Source of the DNA: Streptomyces sulfonofaciens
GTDB lineage: Bacteria > Actinomycetota > Actinomycetes > Streptomycetales > Streptomycetaceae
Assembly (NCBI RefSeq): GCF_014656295.1
Contig: NZ_BNCD01000019.1
Location: 84,509 to 148,508 of the forward strand
Direction: 5' to 3'
Length of the DNA: 64,000 nucleotides
Below, piece by piece: positions 55,699 through 64,000 of the stretch (its first letter is position 1; each line of letters opens with the position of its first letter). Position numbers and translations under genes: made by a program. The notes under the pieces were generated by a model, which saw only the letters and a program-made list of their open reading frames with translations, was not told the DNA's origin and did no database searches.

Positions 55699-56400
55699 AT
55701 GGCACCGATAGCAGGCAGGACCGTTCTGGTCACAGGCGGCAGACGAGGACTCGGCGCCGCGCTTGTCGACGCGGCACTCGCGCGAGGAGCCGCGAGGGTC
55801 CATGCGACCGCGCGTCAGGAGTACGCGGACGAACGGCCCTCCGTGAGCACCCATGTGCTGGAGGTGGGCTCGGAGGAGTCCGTTGCCGCGCTCGCCGCCG
55901 TCGCCACGGACGTCGACGTGGTCATCAACAACGCAGGGGTGCTGCTGCCCGCCCCCCTGCTGACCGGAAGTCTCGTAGACGTCGACAGGACCTTCGACGT
56001 CAACGTGCTCGGTCCGCTGCGGATGGCCCGCGCGTTCGCCCCCATCCTCGCAGCCCGGGGCGGAGGCGCCCTGGTCAACGTTCACTCGGTGCTGTCCTGG
56101 CTGGGCGGAAGCGGCGCCTACGGCGCATCGAAAGCGGCGGCCTGGTCGATGACGAACTCACTGCGAATCGAGCTGGCCGCCCAGGGCACCCAGGTCGTAG
56201 GCGTGCACGCGGGGTTCATCGACACCGACATGGTCGCCGCCATCGACACACCGAAAGTCACCCCGGCAGAGGTGGCCTCGCGCGTCCTCGACGGACTGGA
56301 ATCCGGAGCCGGCGAAGTCCTCGCGGACGACGTGACGCGCAACGTGAAGGAACTGCTCGCCGGTCCGGTGGAAAAGCTCACCCTCGAACTCGTTCGCTGA
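55699..56400 (+). CDS. Short-chain dehydrogenase/reductase
   Basis: A 233-aa classical SDR. The cofactor motif is TGGRRGLG (residues 13-20), NNAG occurs near residue 78, and the catalytic Ser and YGASK follow (SVLSWLGGSGAYGASKAAA). The basic RR in the glycine motif suggests NADPH. AGGAGG precedes the ATG at 55699. It is first in an operon with a cis-CaaD-type tautomerase 18 nt downstream and is divergent from HxlR, a layout seen in aldehyde or xenobiotic response modules. Confidence 0.92.
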   Translation: MAPIAGRTVLVTGGRRGLGAALVDAALARGAARVHATARQEYADERPSVSTHVLEVGSEESVAALAAVATDVDVVINNAGVLLPAPLLTGSLVDVDRTFDVNVLGPLRMARAFAPILAARGGGALVNVHSVLSWLGGSGAYGASKAAAWSMTNSLRIELAAQGTQVVGVHAGFIDTDMVAAIDTPKVTPAEVASRVLDGLESGAGEVLADDVTRNVKELLAGPVEKLTLELVR

Positions 56401-56418
56401 TCCGGAAGGCGGCCAGCC

Positions 56419-56853
56419 ATGCCACTGTGGACCATCTACCACTCACCCGACGTCTTCACCGCCGATGAACGCCAGGAGCTCGCCAGAACCGTCACCGACT
56501 ACTACGCCGACCACGGCCTTCCCCGCTTCTACGTGGTAACCGTCTTCCGCGACATCTCCGCGGACAACTTCTACGTGGGGGGCGAGATGTCCGAGCGCAC
56601 CGTGCGGGTGGTGATCGACCACATCGCCCGCCGGGCACCGAACTCCACCGGGCGCCGGCGGGTGGCCACGCGGATCTCCGAACTCCTCACACCGCTGATG
56701 GCTCGTCACCCGGACGTCTACTGGGAGTTCCACATCGACGAGACAAGCGAGGAACTCTGGATGATCAACGGCCTCGTCCCCCCACCCGCAGGTTCCCCCC
56801 ACGAGAAAGCCTGGGCCACAGCGAACACGCCTACGCCCTATGACAACGACTGA
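56419..56853 (+). CDS. Tautomerase, cis-CaaD-like
   Basis: A 144-aa tautomerase-superfamily protein. After Met removal it begins with the catalytic proline (PLWTIYHSPDVFTADERQEL), as in cis-3-chloroacrylic acid dehalogenase-type enzymes, and it keeps the family's fused-double length and RFYVVTVFRDI strand. The actual reaction is unknown; many relatives are promiscuous tautomerases or hydratases. It lies 18 nt after the SDR stop. Confidence 0.82.
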   Translation: MPLWTIYHSPDVFTADERQELARTVTDYYADHGLPRFYVVTVFRDISADNFYVGGEMSERTVRVVIDHIARRAPNSTGRRRVATRISELLTPLMARHPDVYWEFHIDETSEELWMINGLVPPPAGSPHEKAWATANTPTPYDND

Positions 56854-56859
56854 CACAAT

Positions 56860-57270
56860 CTACTGCCGAAGGTCGTGAAGTACCTGGCGTACGGACCCGA
56901 TGCGGTCGAGCTGGTCGCGGACGTCACCCGGTCGGCGCAGGCGGAACCGCCCGCGCCGAGCACCTCCCCACCGCGCCGCCCGAGAGGGCACCGGCCGCCG
57001 TTCGGGCCCGGGCGCCGAGGGGGCGGCGCCCCCGTCCGGGTGCCCGGTGCGAAGGGTGCCGCCGCTCTCCGGCGAGCTGGTGTGCCCGTGCCGTACACCG
57101 TCCGCGAGCAGACGCCGGGCATGCCGTCCGGAGTGGACCTGGAGCTGTTCTCCACGGCCTACGACGTACCGGCCGGACACCGCCTCGCCCTGGTCGTCGA
57201 CACGGCTGACCCGCTCTGCGTCGAGCACGACCCGTCCGGTGCGCAGCTGACCTTCTCCTCGCCCCGGCCG
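56860..57270 (+). pseudogene. Fused gene relics: C-terminus of the 51.9-kb gene and a PepX_C end
   Basis: Directly after the tautomerase stop the plus strand reads LLPKVVKYLAYGPDAVELVA then DVTRSAQ, which matches the end expected for the gene truncated at 51944-52286. In the same open frame, from about 57088, YTVREQTPGMPSGVDLELFS then TAYDVPAGHRLALVVDT matches the C-terminal PepX_C domain of CocE/NonD-type acyl hydrolases. No start or complete domain exists for either. I treat both as relics at a deletion or insertion junction. Confidence 0.6.
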
Positions 57271-57491
57271 ACCCGTCGTAGGGGTCGGTCCGGCCGCGCG
57301 AAGAGTGATCTCCGGCTGCCCCGCCGGCCATGCCCGGCCCCACCCGCCTTTCCGCTGTATCGGCCCTCGCAAACTATCCGTCACGTCAGGGCACTTGTCG
57401 GCGGACACGCGCTGACGATCAATAACCGTATTTGTTCTCTTTTGTCTGCTTTGCCGGTATAACCGGCGCCCGACCTCTTGCTGCCGGGCCT

Positions 57492-57932
57492 TCAGGCCTC
57501 CGACGCCTCCGCGTACATCCGGTACAGCTCGGGACTGCCGTTCACCGCCCAGTCGAGCCCCGCCTCCACCACGTGGATCTCCCGACCTGAGCCGAGCCGG
57601 ACCACGGGCTGCCCGGCCGGCCACACGTGCCAGGCGGCGCCGGGGACGTTGCGGACGATGACGGTGCCCAGGTAGAGCCCGGCGTCGTTGCCGAGCCAGG
57701 GCAGCAGTTCGGGGTCGTCGCGCCAGCGGGGCAGCAACTGGTCGAGCGCGGCCAGGGAGGTGGCGGAGTCGTCGAGTTCCAGCCCCGCGCCGGCCGCCTG
57801 CGAGCGCAGCAGCTCGCACTCGGAGAACAGGCCCGCCACGCCCTCCGGATCCTCCTCGAAAGCGGCCGCGAGCCCTTCGCCGGCTTCCGTGGGCCGACCT
57901 CTGCGCCACTTGTCCAAGAAAGGGATCTTCAT
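57492..57932 (-). CDS. DUF6278-like protein
   Basis: A 146-aa Streptomyces-type protein of unknown function (MKIPFLDKWRRGRPT; LFSECELLRSQAAGAGLELD; PWLGNDAGLYLGTVIVRNVP). It is acidic with no signal peptide or catalytic motif. ATG 57932 is supported by family-typical MKIPFLD. Its upstream region is the G-rich tract noted at 57980-58130. Confidence 0.75.
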   Translation of the reverse strand: MKIPFLDKWRRGRPTEAGEGLAAAFEEDPEGVAGLFSECELLRSQAAGAGLELDDSATSLAALDQLLPRWRDDPELLPWLGNDAGLYLGTVIVRNVPGAAWHVWPAGQPVVRLGSGREIHVVEAGLDWAVNGSPELYRMYAEASEA

Positions 57933-57959
57933 ACCACCCAGCGTGGCATCCCCACCGGT

Positions 57960-58140
57960 GCGGGCACCACAGGCGCGCGCGGACCGGTGGGGTGGGAGGT
58001 GGGGAGGGTCCGTGGAGAGGGGGAACGGGATGTGGGGGCGGCGGAACGGGGCCGGGGTGATGGGGGCGGGGGAGCCGGGGCCGGGGTGACGCGGGCCGGG
58101 GACGGGGGCCGGTGCGACGGGGGCGGGTGGGCGGCGCGGT
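57960..58140. repeat. Strongly G-rich intergenic tract
   Basis: From about 57980 to 58130 the plus strand carries many runs of three to five G separated by short spacers, so C-runs occupy the DUF6278 coding strand. The gap 57933-58329 has no supported gene; a long ORF through it is a non-coding frame. G-quadruplex formation near the divergent promoters is possible. Confidence 0.55.
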
Positions 58141-58329
58141 GCGGTGCACAGGCGGGACTCGGGTGGCCGCCGTGCGGCCGCGGCGGGGGCGCTCGGTGCC
58201 GTCCTTGAGGTTCCCGACGCGGCCGGTGGACCGTACGCTCGACGGCGGGCCGTATCGGGCACCGGCGCCACGGACATCCGCCGGTCCCGCACGGCGCACC
58301 TGTCATCTCGGTGTGAGCGGGAGGAGTCG

Positions 58330-60159
58330 GTGGTGCGCCGACACAGCTCGGGTCCGTACGCCGGCTTCGCCCTGCCGAGCGTGCTCACCGTGCTCGCCGT
58401 GCTGCTGCCGCTGGTGGCCGCCGGTACCGCCACGGCCCGGGACGGTACCGGGCCCGGGCCGCTGCCGCTGGTGCGGCTCTTCGACAACCGCGCCGTCAGC
58501 GACGCCCGGCATCCCCAGGCGGCCGACTTCGACGGCGCCGGGCGCTCGCTGCCCGCCGAGGACCTGGCGGCCGCGGGCTGGACACCGGGCCGGATCCTCA
58601 CCCTCGACCGGGCCCGGCTCGCCTGGCCGCGCCGCGCACCCGGCGAACCGGACAACGCGGTGGCCGACGGCCAGCGGGTCCGGCTGGCGGGCCGCGGCGA
58701 CGCGCTCGCCTTCCTGGTGGCGGGCACGGACGCGGCGGGGACCGCCGACGGGACTCCCCGGCTTGCGGGCGGCACCGGCGAGGTCCGCTACCGCGACGGC
58801 TCGCGCGGCACCTTCCGGCTCACCGCGCCCGACTGGCTCTCCGGGCCGCTCGCCACGAAGGCGGTGGCGCTCCCCCGCGTCCACACCCCAGCAGGTCCGC
58901 TGGCCGCCCGGGCGAGGCTGTACGCGGTGCTGGTGCCGATCGACCGCCACCGGGCCGTCAGCTCGCTCGTGCTGCCCCGCGACCGCGGCCCCGACCTGCA
59001 TGTCTTCGCCGTCTCCGTGCGGCGGGCGGCCACCGGCTGGACGGGCACCTGGTCGGCCACCACCGCGGGACTGCCGGCCGTCGGGCCCTGGACGGACCGT
59101 ACGCTGCGGCTGGTGGTGCACGCCTCGGCGGGCGGGCCCGCGGTGCGGGTCCGCTTCGACAACACCTTCGCCGCCGCACCGGTGCGCATCGCCGGCGCCA
59201 CGGTCGCCGTGCAGGCCGCCGGGGCCACGCCGCGCGCCGCGCCCGTACCGCTGGCCTTCGGCGGCGCGGCGGGTACCGTCCTGCCCGCGGGGGCGCAGGC
59301 GTTCAGCGATCCGCTGCGCTTCGCGGTGCCCGCGGGCGGCAACCTGCTGGTGAGCTTCCACCTGCCCGGGACGGTGGCGGCCGTGCCGCTGCACAGCCTG
59401 GCCGTCCGGCGGTCGTACGTCAGCGAGTTGGGCGACCACAGCGCGGACGCGGGTCCTGCCGCCTACACCTCGACGCTGTCGACCTGGCCCCTGCTGGCGG
59501 GGGTGGAGGTGAGCGGCGGGCCCGGTTCACTGGTGGTGCTCGGCGACTCGATCACCGACGGCGAGAAGTCGCTCCCGGACGCCGACCGCCGCTGGCCCGA
59601 CCTGCTCGCCGCCCGGCTGCGGGCCCAGCGGACGGTGCCGCGGTTCGGTGTGCTCAACGCGGGCATCTCGGCGAACCGCGTGGTCACCGACCGCTATCCC
59701 GGCGACGGGGTGTCGACCGACACGGGCGGGGTGAGCGCGCTGCACCGGCTGGACCGCGATGTGCTTGCGGGGCCCTCGGTCCGTACCGTCATCGTCTTCC
59801 AGGGGGTGAACGACGTTCGCTGGGGCGGTACCGCGGAGCAGGTGGTCGCCGGGCTGCGGGAGATCGCGGCCCGCGCCCACGCGTACGGGCTGCGGGTGCT
59901 CGCCGCCACCATCGTGCCCTGCGAGGGGGAGGCGCTGTGCACGGCCGCCGCGGACGCCGGGCGCACCGCGGTCAACTCCGCCCTCCGCGCGGGCCTCGGC
60001 GGTTTCGACGCCGTCCTCGACTTCGACCGGGTGCTGCGGGATCCCGCGCACCCCGCACGGCTGCTGCCCGCCTACGACAGCGGTGACCATCTGCACCCGG
60101 GCGACGCGGGCTACGCGGCCCTCGCCGACGCCGTGGACCTGCGGCTGCTGGCACCGTGA
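58330..60159 (+). CDS. Secreted two-domain GDSL/SGNH hydrolase
   Basis: A 609-aa exported esterase/lipase-like protein. A signal peptide (LPSVLTVLAVLLPLVAAGTA) is followed by a beta-rich N-terminal domain typical of Streptomyces SGNH proteins (DFDGAGRSLPAEDLAAAGW) and a C-terminal SGNH domain: GDSIT (S407), NAGISANRV, GVNDVRWGG and DHLHPGDAGY. GTG 58330 is chosen because GGAGG lies 5 nt upstream and the signal peptide then starts near residue 13. The substrate is unknown. Confidence 0.88.
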   Translation: MVRRHSSGPYAGFALPSVLTVLAVLLPLVAAGTATARDGTGPGPLPLVRLFDNRAVSDARHPQAADFDGAGRSLPAEDLAAAGWTPGRILTLDRARLAWPRRAPGEPDNAVADGQRVRLAGRGDALAFLVAGTDAAGTADGTPRLAGGTGEVRYRDGSRGTFRLTAPDWLSGPLATKAVALPRVHTPAGPLAARARLYAVLVPIDRHRAVSSLVLPRDRGPDLHVFAVSVRRAATGWTGTWSATTAGLPAVGPWTDRTLRLVVHASAGGPAVRVRFDNTFAAAPVRIAGATVAVQAAGATPRAAPVPLAFGGAAGTVLPAGAQAFSDPLRFAVPAGGNLLVSFHLPGTVAAVPLHSLAVRRSYVSELGDHSADAGPAAYTSTLSTWPLLAGVEVSGGPGSLVVLGDSITDGEKSLPDADRRWPDLLAARLRAQRTVPRFGVLNAGISANRVVTDRYPGDGVSTDTGGVSALHRLDRDVLAGPSVRTVIVFQGVNDVRWGGTAEQVVAGLREIAARAHAYGLRVLAATIVPCEGEALCTAAADAGRTAVNSALRAGLGGFDAVLDFDRVLRDPAHPARLLPAYDSGDHLHPGDAGYAALADAVDLRLLAP

Positions 60160-60187
60160 CACACCCCGGCACCGGGCGCGGGGCCGG

Positions 60188-60967
60188 CTACACGTCCAGG
60201 TCGACGACGACCGGGGCGTGGTCGGACGCGCCCTTGCCCTTGCGCTCCTCGCGGTCCACGTAGGCGTCGGAGACGGCCTTGGCGAACGGGGTGTTGCCGT
60301 AGACCAGGTCGATGCGCATGCCGCGGTTCTTGGGGAAGCAGAGCTGGCGGTAGTCCCAGTACGTGTACGGGTGGTCGTACTTGAGCGGGCGCGGGACGAC
60401 GTCGGAGAGACCGGCCTCGCGGAGGCTGGTGAGCGCGGCGCGCTCGGCCGGGGTGACGTGGGTGGAGTCCTCGAAGGACGCGGGGTCCCAGACGTCGTCG
60501 TCGGTGGGGGCCACGTTGAAGTCGCCCATCACCGCGAAGGGGCGGCTGCCGGTGGCGTCGCCCGCGATCGCGGCCCGCAGCGCCTCGAACCACTGGAGCT
60601 TGTAGACGTAGTGCGGGTGCTCGACCTCACGGCCGTTGGGCACGTAGACCGACCAGACGCGGACCGGGCCGCAGGTCGCGGAGATCGCCCGGGGCTCCAC
60701 CACGCCGTCGTAGCCCGGGTCGCCGGGCAGACCGCGGACCACGTCGGCGATGCCGACGCGGGAGACGACCGCCACGCCGTTCCACCTGCCGGTGGCGTGG
60801 ACCGCGCTCTCGTAGCCCAGCTCGGCCAGCTCGGCCGAGGGGAACTGCTCGGCGGTGGTCTTGGCCTCCTGGAGGCACAGCACGTCGGTGCCGCTGCTCT
60901 CCAGCCAGGCCAGGAGCCTCGGGAGACGGGCGGTGATCGAATTCACGTTCCAGGTGGCGATGCGCAT
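60188..60967 (-). CDS. xthA: Exodeoxyribonuclease III
   Basis: A 259-aa class II AP endonuclease/3' exonuclease for base-excision repair. Motifs: TWNVNSI, LQEAKT (Glu), VYVPNG, GDFNVAP (Asp/Asn) and GASDHAPV (Asp-His) near the C-terminus. ATG 60967 (MRIATWNVN) matches the usual start; a TTG three codons upstream is less likely. It is convergent with the GDSL gene 29 bp away. Confidence 0.95.
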   Translation of the reverse strand: MRIATWNVNSITARLPRLLAWLESSGTDVLCLQEAKTTAEQFPSAELAELGYESAVHATGRWNGVAVVSRVGIADVVRGLPGDPGYDGVVEPRAISATCGPVRVWSVYVPNGREVEHPHYVYKLQWFEALRAAIAGDATGSRPFAVMGDFNVAPTDDDVWDPASFEDSTHVTPAERAALTSLREAGLSDVVPRPLKYDHPYTYWDYRQLCFPKNRGMRIDLVYGNTPFAKAVSDAYVDREERKGKGASDHAPVVVDLDV

Positions 60968-61030
60968 GGTGCCCAACCTACCGGGCAGGTCCGACAGCCT
61001 GCCCCGGTCCGGCCCGGCCCGGTCCGGCGG

Positions 61031-61663
61031 TCAGACGTCGGCGCTTGCCCCGGGGGCGAGCCGCCGGTGCTCGGCAGGGGCCAGCGAGCCGATCAGGCGG
61101 TCGTAGGTCGGCCGGGCGATCTCGCTGAGCAGGACGTCGTGCACGTCGTAGGCGACGCGTGGACCGATCTCGCGGACGTAGTCGATCACTTCGGAGATCT
61201 TCGACCACGGGGCGTGCACGGGCAGCAGCAGGGTGTCGACCGGAGTGCCGGGCACGGTGAGGGCGTCGCCGGGGTGGAAGACCGATCCGTCGACCAGGTA
61301 GCCGACATTGGTGATGCGCGGCACGTCCGGGTGGATCACCGCGTGCAGTTCGCCGTGCACCTGGACGTCGAATCCGGCGGCGGTGAACGTGTCCCCGTGG
61401 CCGATGGTGTGCACCCGGCCGGGGAAGGCTGCGGAGACCTGCTCGGCGACCGAGCGCAGGGTCCAGAGCTCGGCGGCCGGGTTGGCGTCTAGTCCGGCCC
61501 GCAGGCGTCCCTCGTCGAAGTGGTCCGGGTGCTCGTGGGTCACCAGCACGGCGTCGGCGCCGACGGCCGCGTCCTCCTCGCTGTAGGCGCCCGGATCGAC
61601 GACGAGGGTCCTGCCGTCCTTCTCCAGTCGGACGCAGGCATGGGACTTCTTCGTGAGCTTCAT
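61031..61663 (-). CDS. MBL-fold metal-dependent hydrolase (UlaG/YtkL-like)
   Basis: A 210-aa metallo-beta-lactamase-fold protein. It has the HxHxDH motif as THEHPDHF, further His in HGELHAVIHPD and an Asp in VFHPGDALTVPG. It lacks the long extension of true lactamases and belongs with the small MKLTKKSHAC-type group. Its target is unknown. It is tandem with exonuclease III (63 bp). Confidence 0.88.
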   Translation of the reverse strand: MKLTKKSHACVRLEKDGRTLVVDPGAYSEEDAAVGADAVLVTHEHPDHFDEGRLRAGLDANPAAELWTLRSVAEQVSAAFPGRVHTIGHGDTFTAAGFDVQVHGELHAVIHPDVPRITNVGYLVDGSVFHPGDALTVPGTPVDTLLLPVHAPWSKISEVIDYVREIGPRVAYDVHDVLLSEIARPTYDRLIGSLAPAEHRRLAPGASADV

Positions 61664-61776
61664 GGCCCCCATCCTGCTACGCGGGCGGCCGCCAGAACGC
61701 GCGAGGGGTCCTGCGGCGGCATGTGTCACGGCGGGTGGCGTCCCGGGCCGGGAGGACTCCGCGACCAGCAGGGCCC

Positions 61777-61945
61777 GGGCACCGGAAGGACGTCCGGGAT
61801 CGACAGGACATCCGGGGCCGGCGACACGGCCGGGAGGGCGGAGCGTTTGGGGCGGCACTACGGCCGGGACGGCAGAGCATCCGGGACCGCACTACGGCCA
61901 GGACGGCAGAACGGCACTACGGCCGGGAGAGCAGAACGTCCGGGA
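61777..61945. repeat. Degenerate tandem repeats between MBL and pcaL
   Basis: The gap 61664-61947 contains irregular repeats of a GGCACTACGGCCGGGACGGC-like unit, clearest in three copies around 61853, 61890 and 61912, preceded by GGACATCCGGG/CGTCCGGGA-type units. No gene is supported here. Confidence 0.6.
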
Positions 61946-61947
61946 CG

Positions 61948-63243
61948 TCACTCCTGCGGAGTGGTCTCCTCGCGGATGACCTCCTGCGCCACCTTGAAGG
62001 CGCTGTTCGCGGCGGGCACCCCGCAGTACACGGCGGTCTGCAGCAGGACCTCCTTGATCTCCTGCGGAGTGAGGCCGTTGCGCAGCGCGGCGCGGGTGTG
62101 GGCGGCGAGCTCGTCGAGGTGGCCGCCCGCCACCAGCGCGGTCAGCGTGACACAACTGCGGGTGCGTCGGTCGAGACCGGGCCTGCTCCATATCTCGCCC
62201 CACGCGTAACGGGTCAGGAGGTCCTGGAAGTCGCCGGAGAAGTCGTCCGCGGCGGCCAGCGTCCGGTCCACGTGCGCGTCGCCCAGCACCTCGCGGCGCA
62301 CCTTGAGGCCCGCGCGGCGGGTGTCGGGGTCGGCCGCGGCTGCGGGCTGCGGGCTGCTGGGCGCGATCTCGGCGACGGGGATGGCGGGCGGCGGGGCGAG
62401 CACGGGCTTCGCGAGGGCCGCGGGGATCGCGAACTGCCCGGTCGCTGTGGCCTCCGGCGGCAGCCGCCAGGCCGTGGAGAAGTGCCGCAGGAGCAGGTCG
62501 GTGACGGCCGTCGGCGCCTCGACCGGCGCCAGGTGGCAGGCGCCCGGCACCACGGCGAGCCGGGCGTCGGGAATGCCCGCGACCAGGGTACGGGCCTGCG
62601 CGGGTCCGGTGACCTGGTCCTCGGAGCCGACCAGGACCAGGGTGGGCACTTCGATCGAACCCAGCTCGGCGCGGACGTCGAAGGTGGCCAGCGCCTCACA
62701 GGCCGCGATGTAGCAGCCGGGGTCGGTGGTGCGCACCATCTGCACGGCCCACTCGGTGATGGCGGGCTGGCCGGCGGCGAACCCGGGGGTGAACCAGCGC
62801 TCGGGCGCGGTCCTGGCGATCGGGTCGAGGCCGTTGGTGCGTACGATCACGCCGCGCTGGCGGAACTCGTCGGCCGTGCCGAACCGCGGCGAGGCCGCGA
62901 TCAGCGCCAGTGAGGCGATCCGCTCGGGGTGCCGCAGCGCCAGCTCGGCGCCGACGGCGCCGCCGAGTGCGCAACCCGCGTAGCCGAAGCGCTGCACACC
63001 GAGCGCGTCGAGCGTGGCGAGCAACCGGGCCGCCAGCTCGGCGACGGAGTCGGCGGCGTGCGCGGGCGCCCCGCCGTGGCCCGGCAGGTCGAACCTGAAC
63101 ACCCGCCAGTGGGCCGTCAGCGCGGGGATCTGCCGGTCCCACATGTGCCAGGTGGTCCCGAGGGACGGTCCCAAGATCAGGACTGGTAGGTGTTCGGGCC
63201 CGTCAAAGCGGTATTGCAGCCATTCGTTCTTGCCTTGAGTCAC
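61948..63243 (-). CDS. pcaL: PcaL: 3-oxoadipate enol-lactonase/4-carboxymuconolactone decarboxylase fusion
   Basis: A 431-aa bifunctional beta-ketoadipate-pathway enzyme. The N-terminal alpha/beta hydrolase (1-260) should open the enol-lactone and the C-terminal CMD domain (310-431; GGHLDELAAHTRAALRNGL, PQEIKEVLLQTAVYCGVPAA) decarboxylates. The fusion is typical of actinobacteria. In the hydrolase elbow the usual G-x-S-x-G reads GCALGG, with Ala92 where the nucleophile Ser is expected. GTG 63243 is the start. No other pca gene is in view; the far side is mobile-element debris. Confidence 0.9.
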   Translation of the reverse strand: MTQGKNEWLQYRFDGPEHLPVLILGPSLGTTWHMWDRQIPALTAHWRVFRFDLPGHGGAPAHAADSVAELAARLLATLDALGVQRFGYAGCALGGAVGAELALRHPERIASLALIAASPRFGTADEFRQRGVIVRTNGLDPIARTAPERWFTPGFAAGQPAITEWAVQMVRTTDPGCYIAACEALATFDVRAELGSIEVPTLVLVGSEDQVTGPAQARTLVAGIPDARLAVVPGACHLAPVEAPTAVTDLLLRHFSTAWRLPPEATATGQFAIPAALAKPVLAPPPAIPVAEIAPSSPQPAAAADPDTRRAGLKVRREVLGDAHVDRTLAAADDFSGDFQDLLTRYAWGEIWSRPGLDRRTRSCVTLTALVAGGHLDELAAHTRAALRNGLTPQEIKEVLLQTAVYCGVPAANSAFKVAQEVIREETTPQE

Positions 63244-63272
63244 GGCTTCATACCCTCATCTGTCACGATCTG

Positions 63273-63850
63273 TCACACGCCCTCCGCGGGTCCTGCCCAT
63301 ACCTCCGCCGCTGGAAGCAGGTCCGCCACGTCCGGCTTCACGTACCACTTCTTCGTCGTCTTCACGTTCGTGCGCCCGGCCCACTCGGCAAGCAGGTAAT
63401 CCGGCACACCGCTATTGGCGAGGTATGCAGGACAAGACGCCCGACCATCGTACAGACGGACCCTCCGAAGGCCGTTTTCGGCCATGATCTTGTAGGCCCG
63501 CACCCGGAGCTGCCGGCCGTTCAGCACGGCCCCCAGTTCGTCCACGAGCACGTACCCGCCGTCCCCATACCCTTCACCCGCTGCCAGGCGTTCCACCGCC
63601 TGCATGACTCGGTACGTCTTCAGCGCTTCCCGTACGAGGCTCGGAAGCGGCAACACTCGCTCCCCCGCCAGGCTTTTCGTATCCTTCTCCACCGTGGGGT
63701 TCCCCATCAGGGTGGGCGTGTTGGCGATGCTGAGCGTGGCCGCGTCCAGGTCGATGTCCGATCACCGCAGGCCGCGGACTTCCGCAGGACGGAGCGCCAG
63801 GACAGCCTGGATCCCCTCCGCACTCCCTATACCACAACAACGATCCCAAA
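63273..63850 (-). pseudogene. Tyrosine recombinase (integrase) pseudogene
   Basis: The C-terminal catalytic half of an actinobacterial site-specific integrase: GIQAVLALRPAEVRGLR, then an in-frame TGA (63762-63764) exactly where a conserved Trp is expected (RGLR-W-SDIDL), then SDIDLDAATLSIANTPTLMG, RLYDGRASCPAYLANSG and the tyrosine nucleophile in TTKKWYVKPD. Upstream of about 63850 no integrase sequence continues. It is a scar of an integrated element next to pcaL. Confidence 0.85.
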
Positions 63851-63927
63851 AGCCGGAAGCAACGACTTAATTCACGGCAAGCCCTAAGTCACCAGCAAAC
63901 GCAAGTGCTCAATGTGATCTTCTCTAA

Positions 63928-64000
63928 GGGCTGTCCCGTAACTGCTGGTCACAGGTGGGATGATCTTGTCGTGTCTGGTGTGATCACGGCGTCGGAGCCA
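63928..64000 (+). mobile_element. Left end of an IS5-family element
   Basis: GGGCTGTCCCGTAACTGCTG at about 63930 resembles the terminal sequence of Streptomyces IS5-type elements, and a GTG at 63971 opens VSGVITASEP, the usual first residues of their transposase. It continues beyond the window, so intactness cannot be judged. Confidence 0.65.

Noticed and set aside
56875..57462. Intact 195-aa protein
   Set aside because: It joins pieces of two unrelated families (a YGPDAVELVADVTR tail and a PepX_C tail) with no start region or complete domain, so it is treated as relics in a chance open frame.

Overview
The window is a high-GC chromosomal segment from a filamentous actinomycete, almost certainly Streptomyces. 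The evidence is strong GC3 bias, GTG starts, many divergent regulator/target pairs, a complete SapB-type morphogen cluster (ramCSAB plus ramR) and several Streptomyces-typical small families. All calls rest on reading the sequence; no database search was run.

Left end (1-12.6 kb): the 5' part of a non-ribosomal peptide synthetase (A-PCP-C-A, running off the left edge), an MFS exporter, and a compact plus-strand operon of a 55-aa secreted-looking peptide, a HTH-only LuxR protein and an XRE-STAND ATPase. Two near-identical 333-aa LuxR-type regulators follow, flanking a small unknown gene. This looks like the regulatory edge of a biosynthetic cluster.

Catabolic region (13-22.3 kb): a minus-strand set with ribokinase, LacI regulator, NCS1 permease and a GH106-like glycosidase, next to a second NCS1 permease and an F420-type monooxygenase-like protein. 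The last two normally sit with dihydropyrimidinase, aminotransferase and beta-ureidopropionase genes. Those three are here on the same strand but about 21 kb away (43.2-46.9 kb), so a pyrimidine/hydantoin operon appears to be split.

Intervening block (22.3-43.1 kb): an 8-bp minisatellite, a PaaI-type thioesterase, a regulator remnant, a cyclophilin, a ProC-like reductase, LysR/MFS and TetR/hydrolase pairs with clear palindromic operators, the ram cluster, a decayed patch, and a Tat-exported beta-propeller amidohydrolase.

Right part (47-64 kb): housekeeping and accessory genes: a coiled-coil unknown, a divergent XRE/methionine aminopeptidase pair that looks leaderless, gamma-glutamyltransferase, DUF6278, a GDSL hydrolase, exonuclease III, an MBL-fold protein and PcaL. 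Between 51.9 and 57.3 kb lies a patch in which an N-terminal gene fragment and a matching C-terminal fragment bracket IS3, IS256 and IS5 remnants and two regulated enzyme modules (TetR/alpha-beta hydrolase; HxlR/SDR/tautomerase). The right edge has a nonsense-mutated tyrosine recombinase and the start of an IS5-type element.
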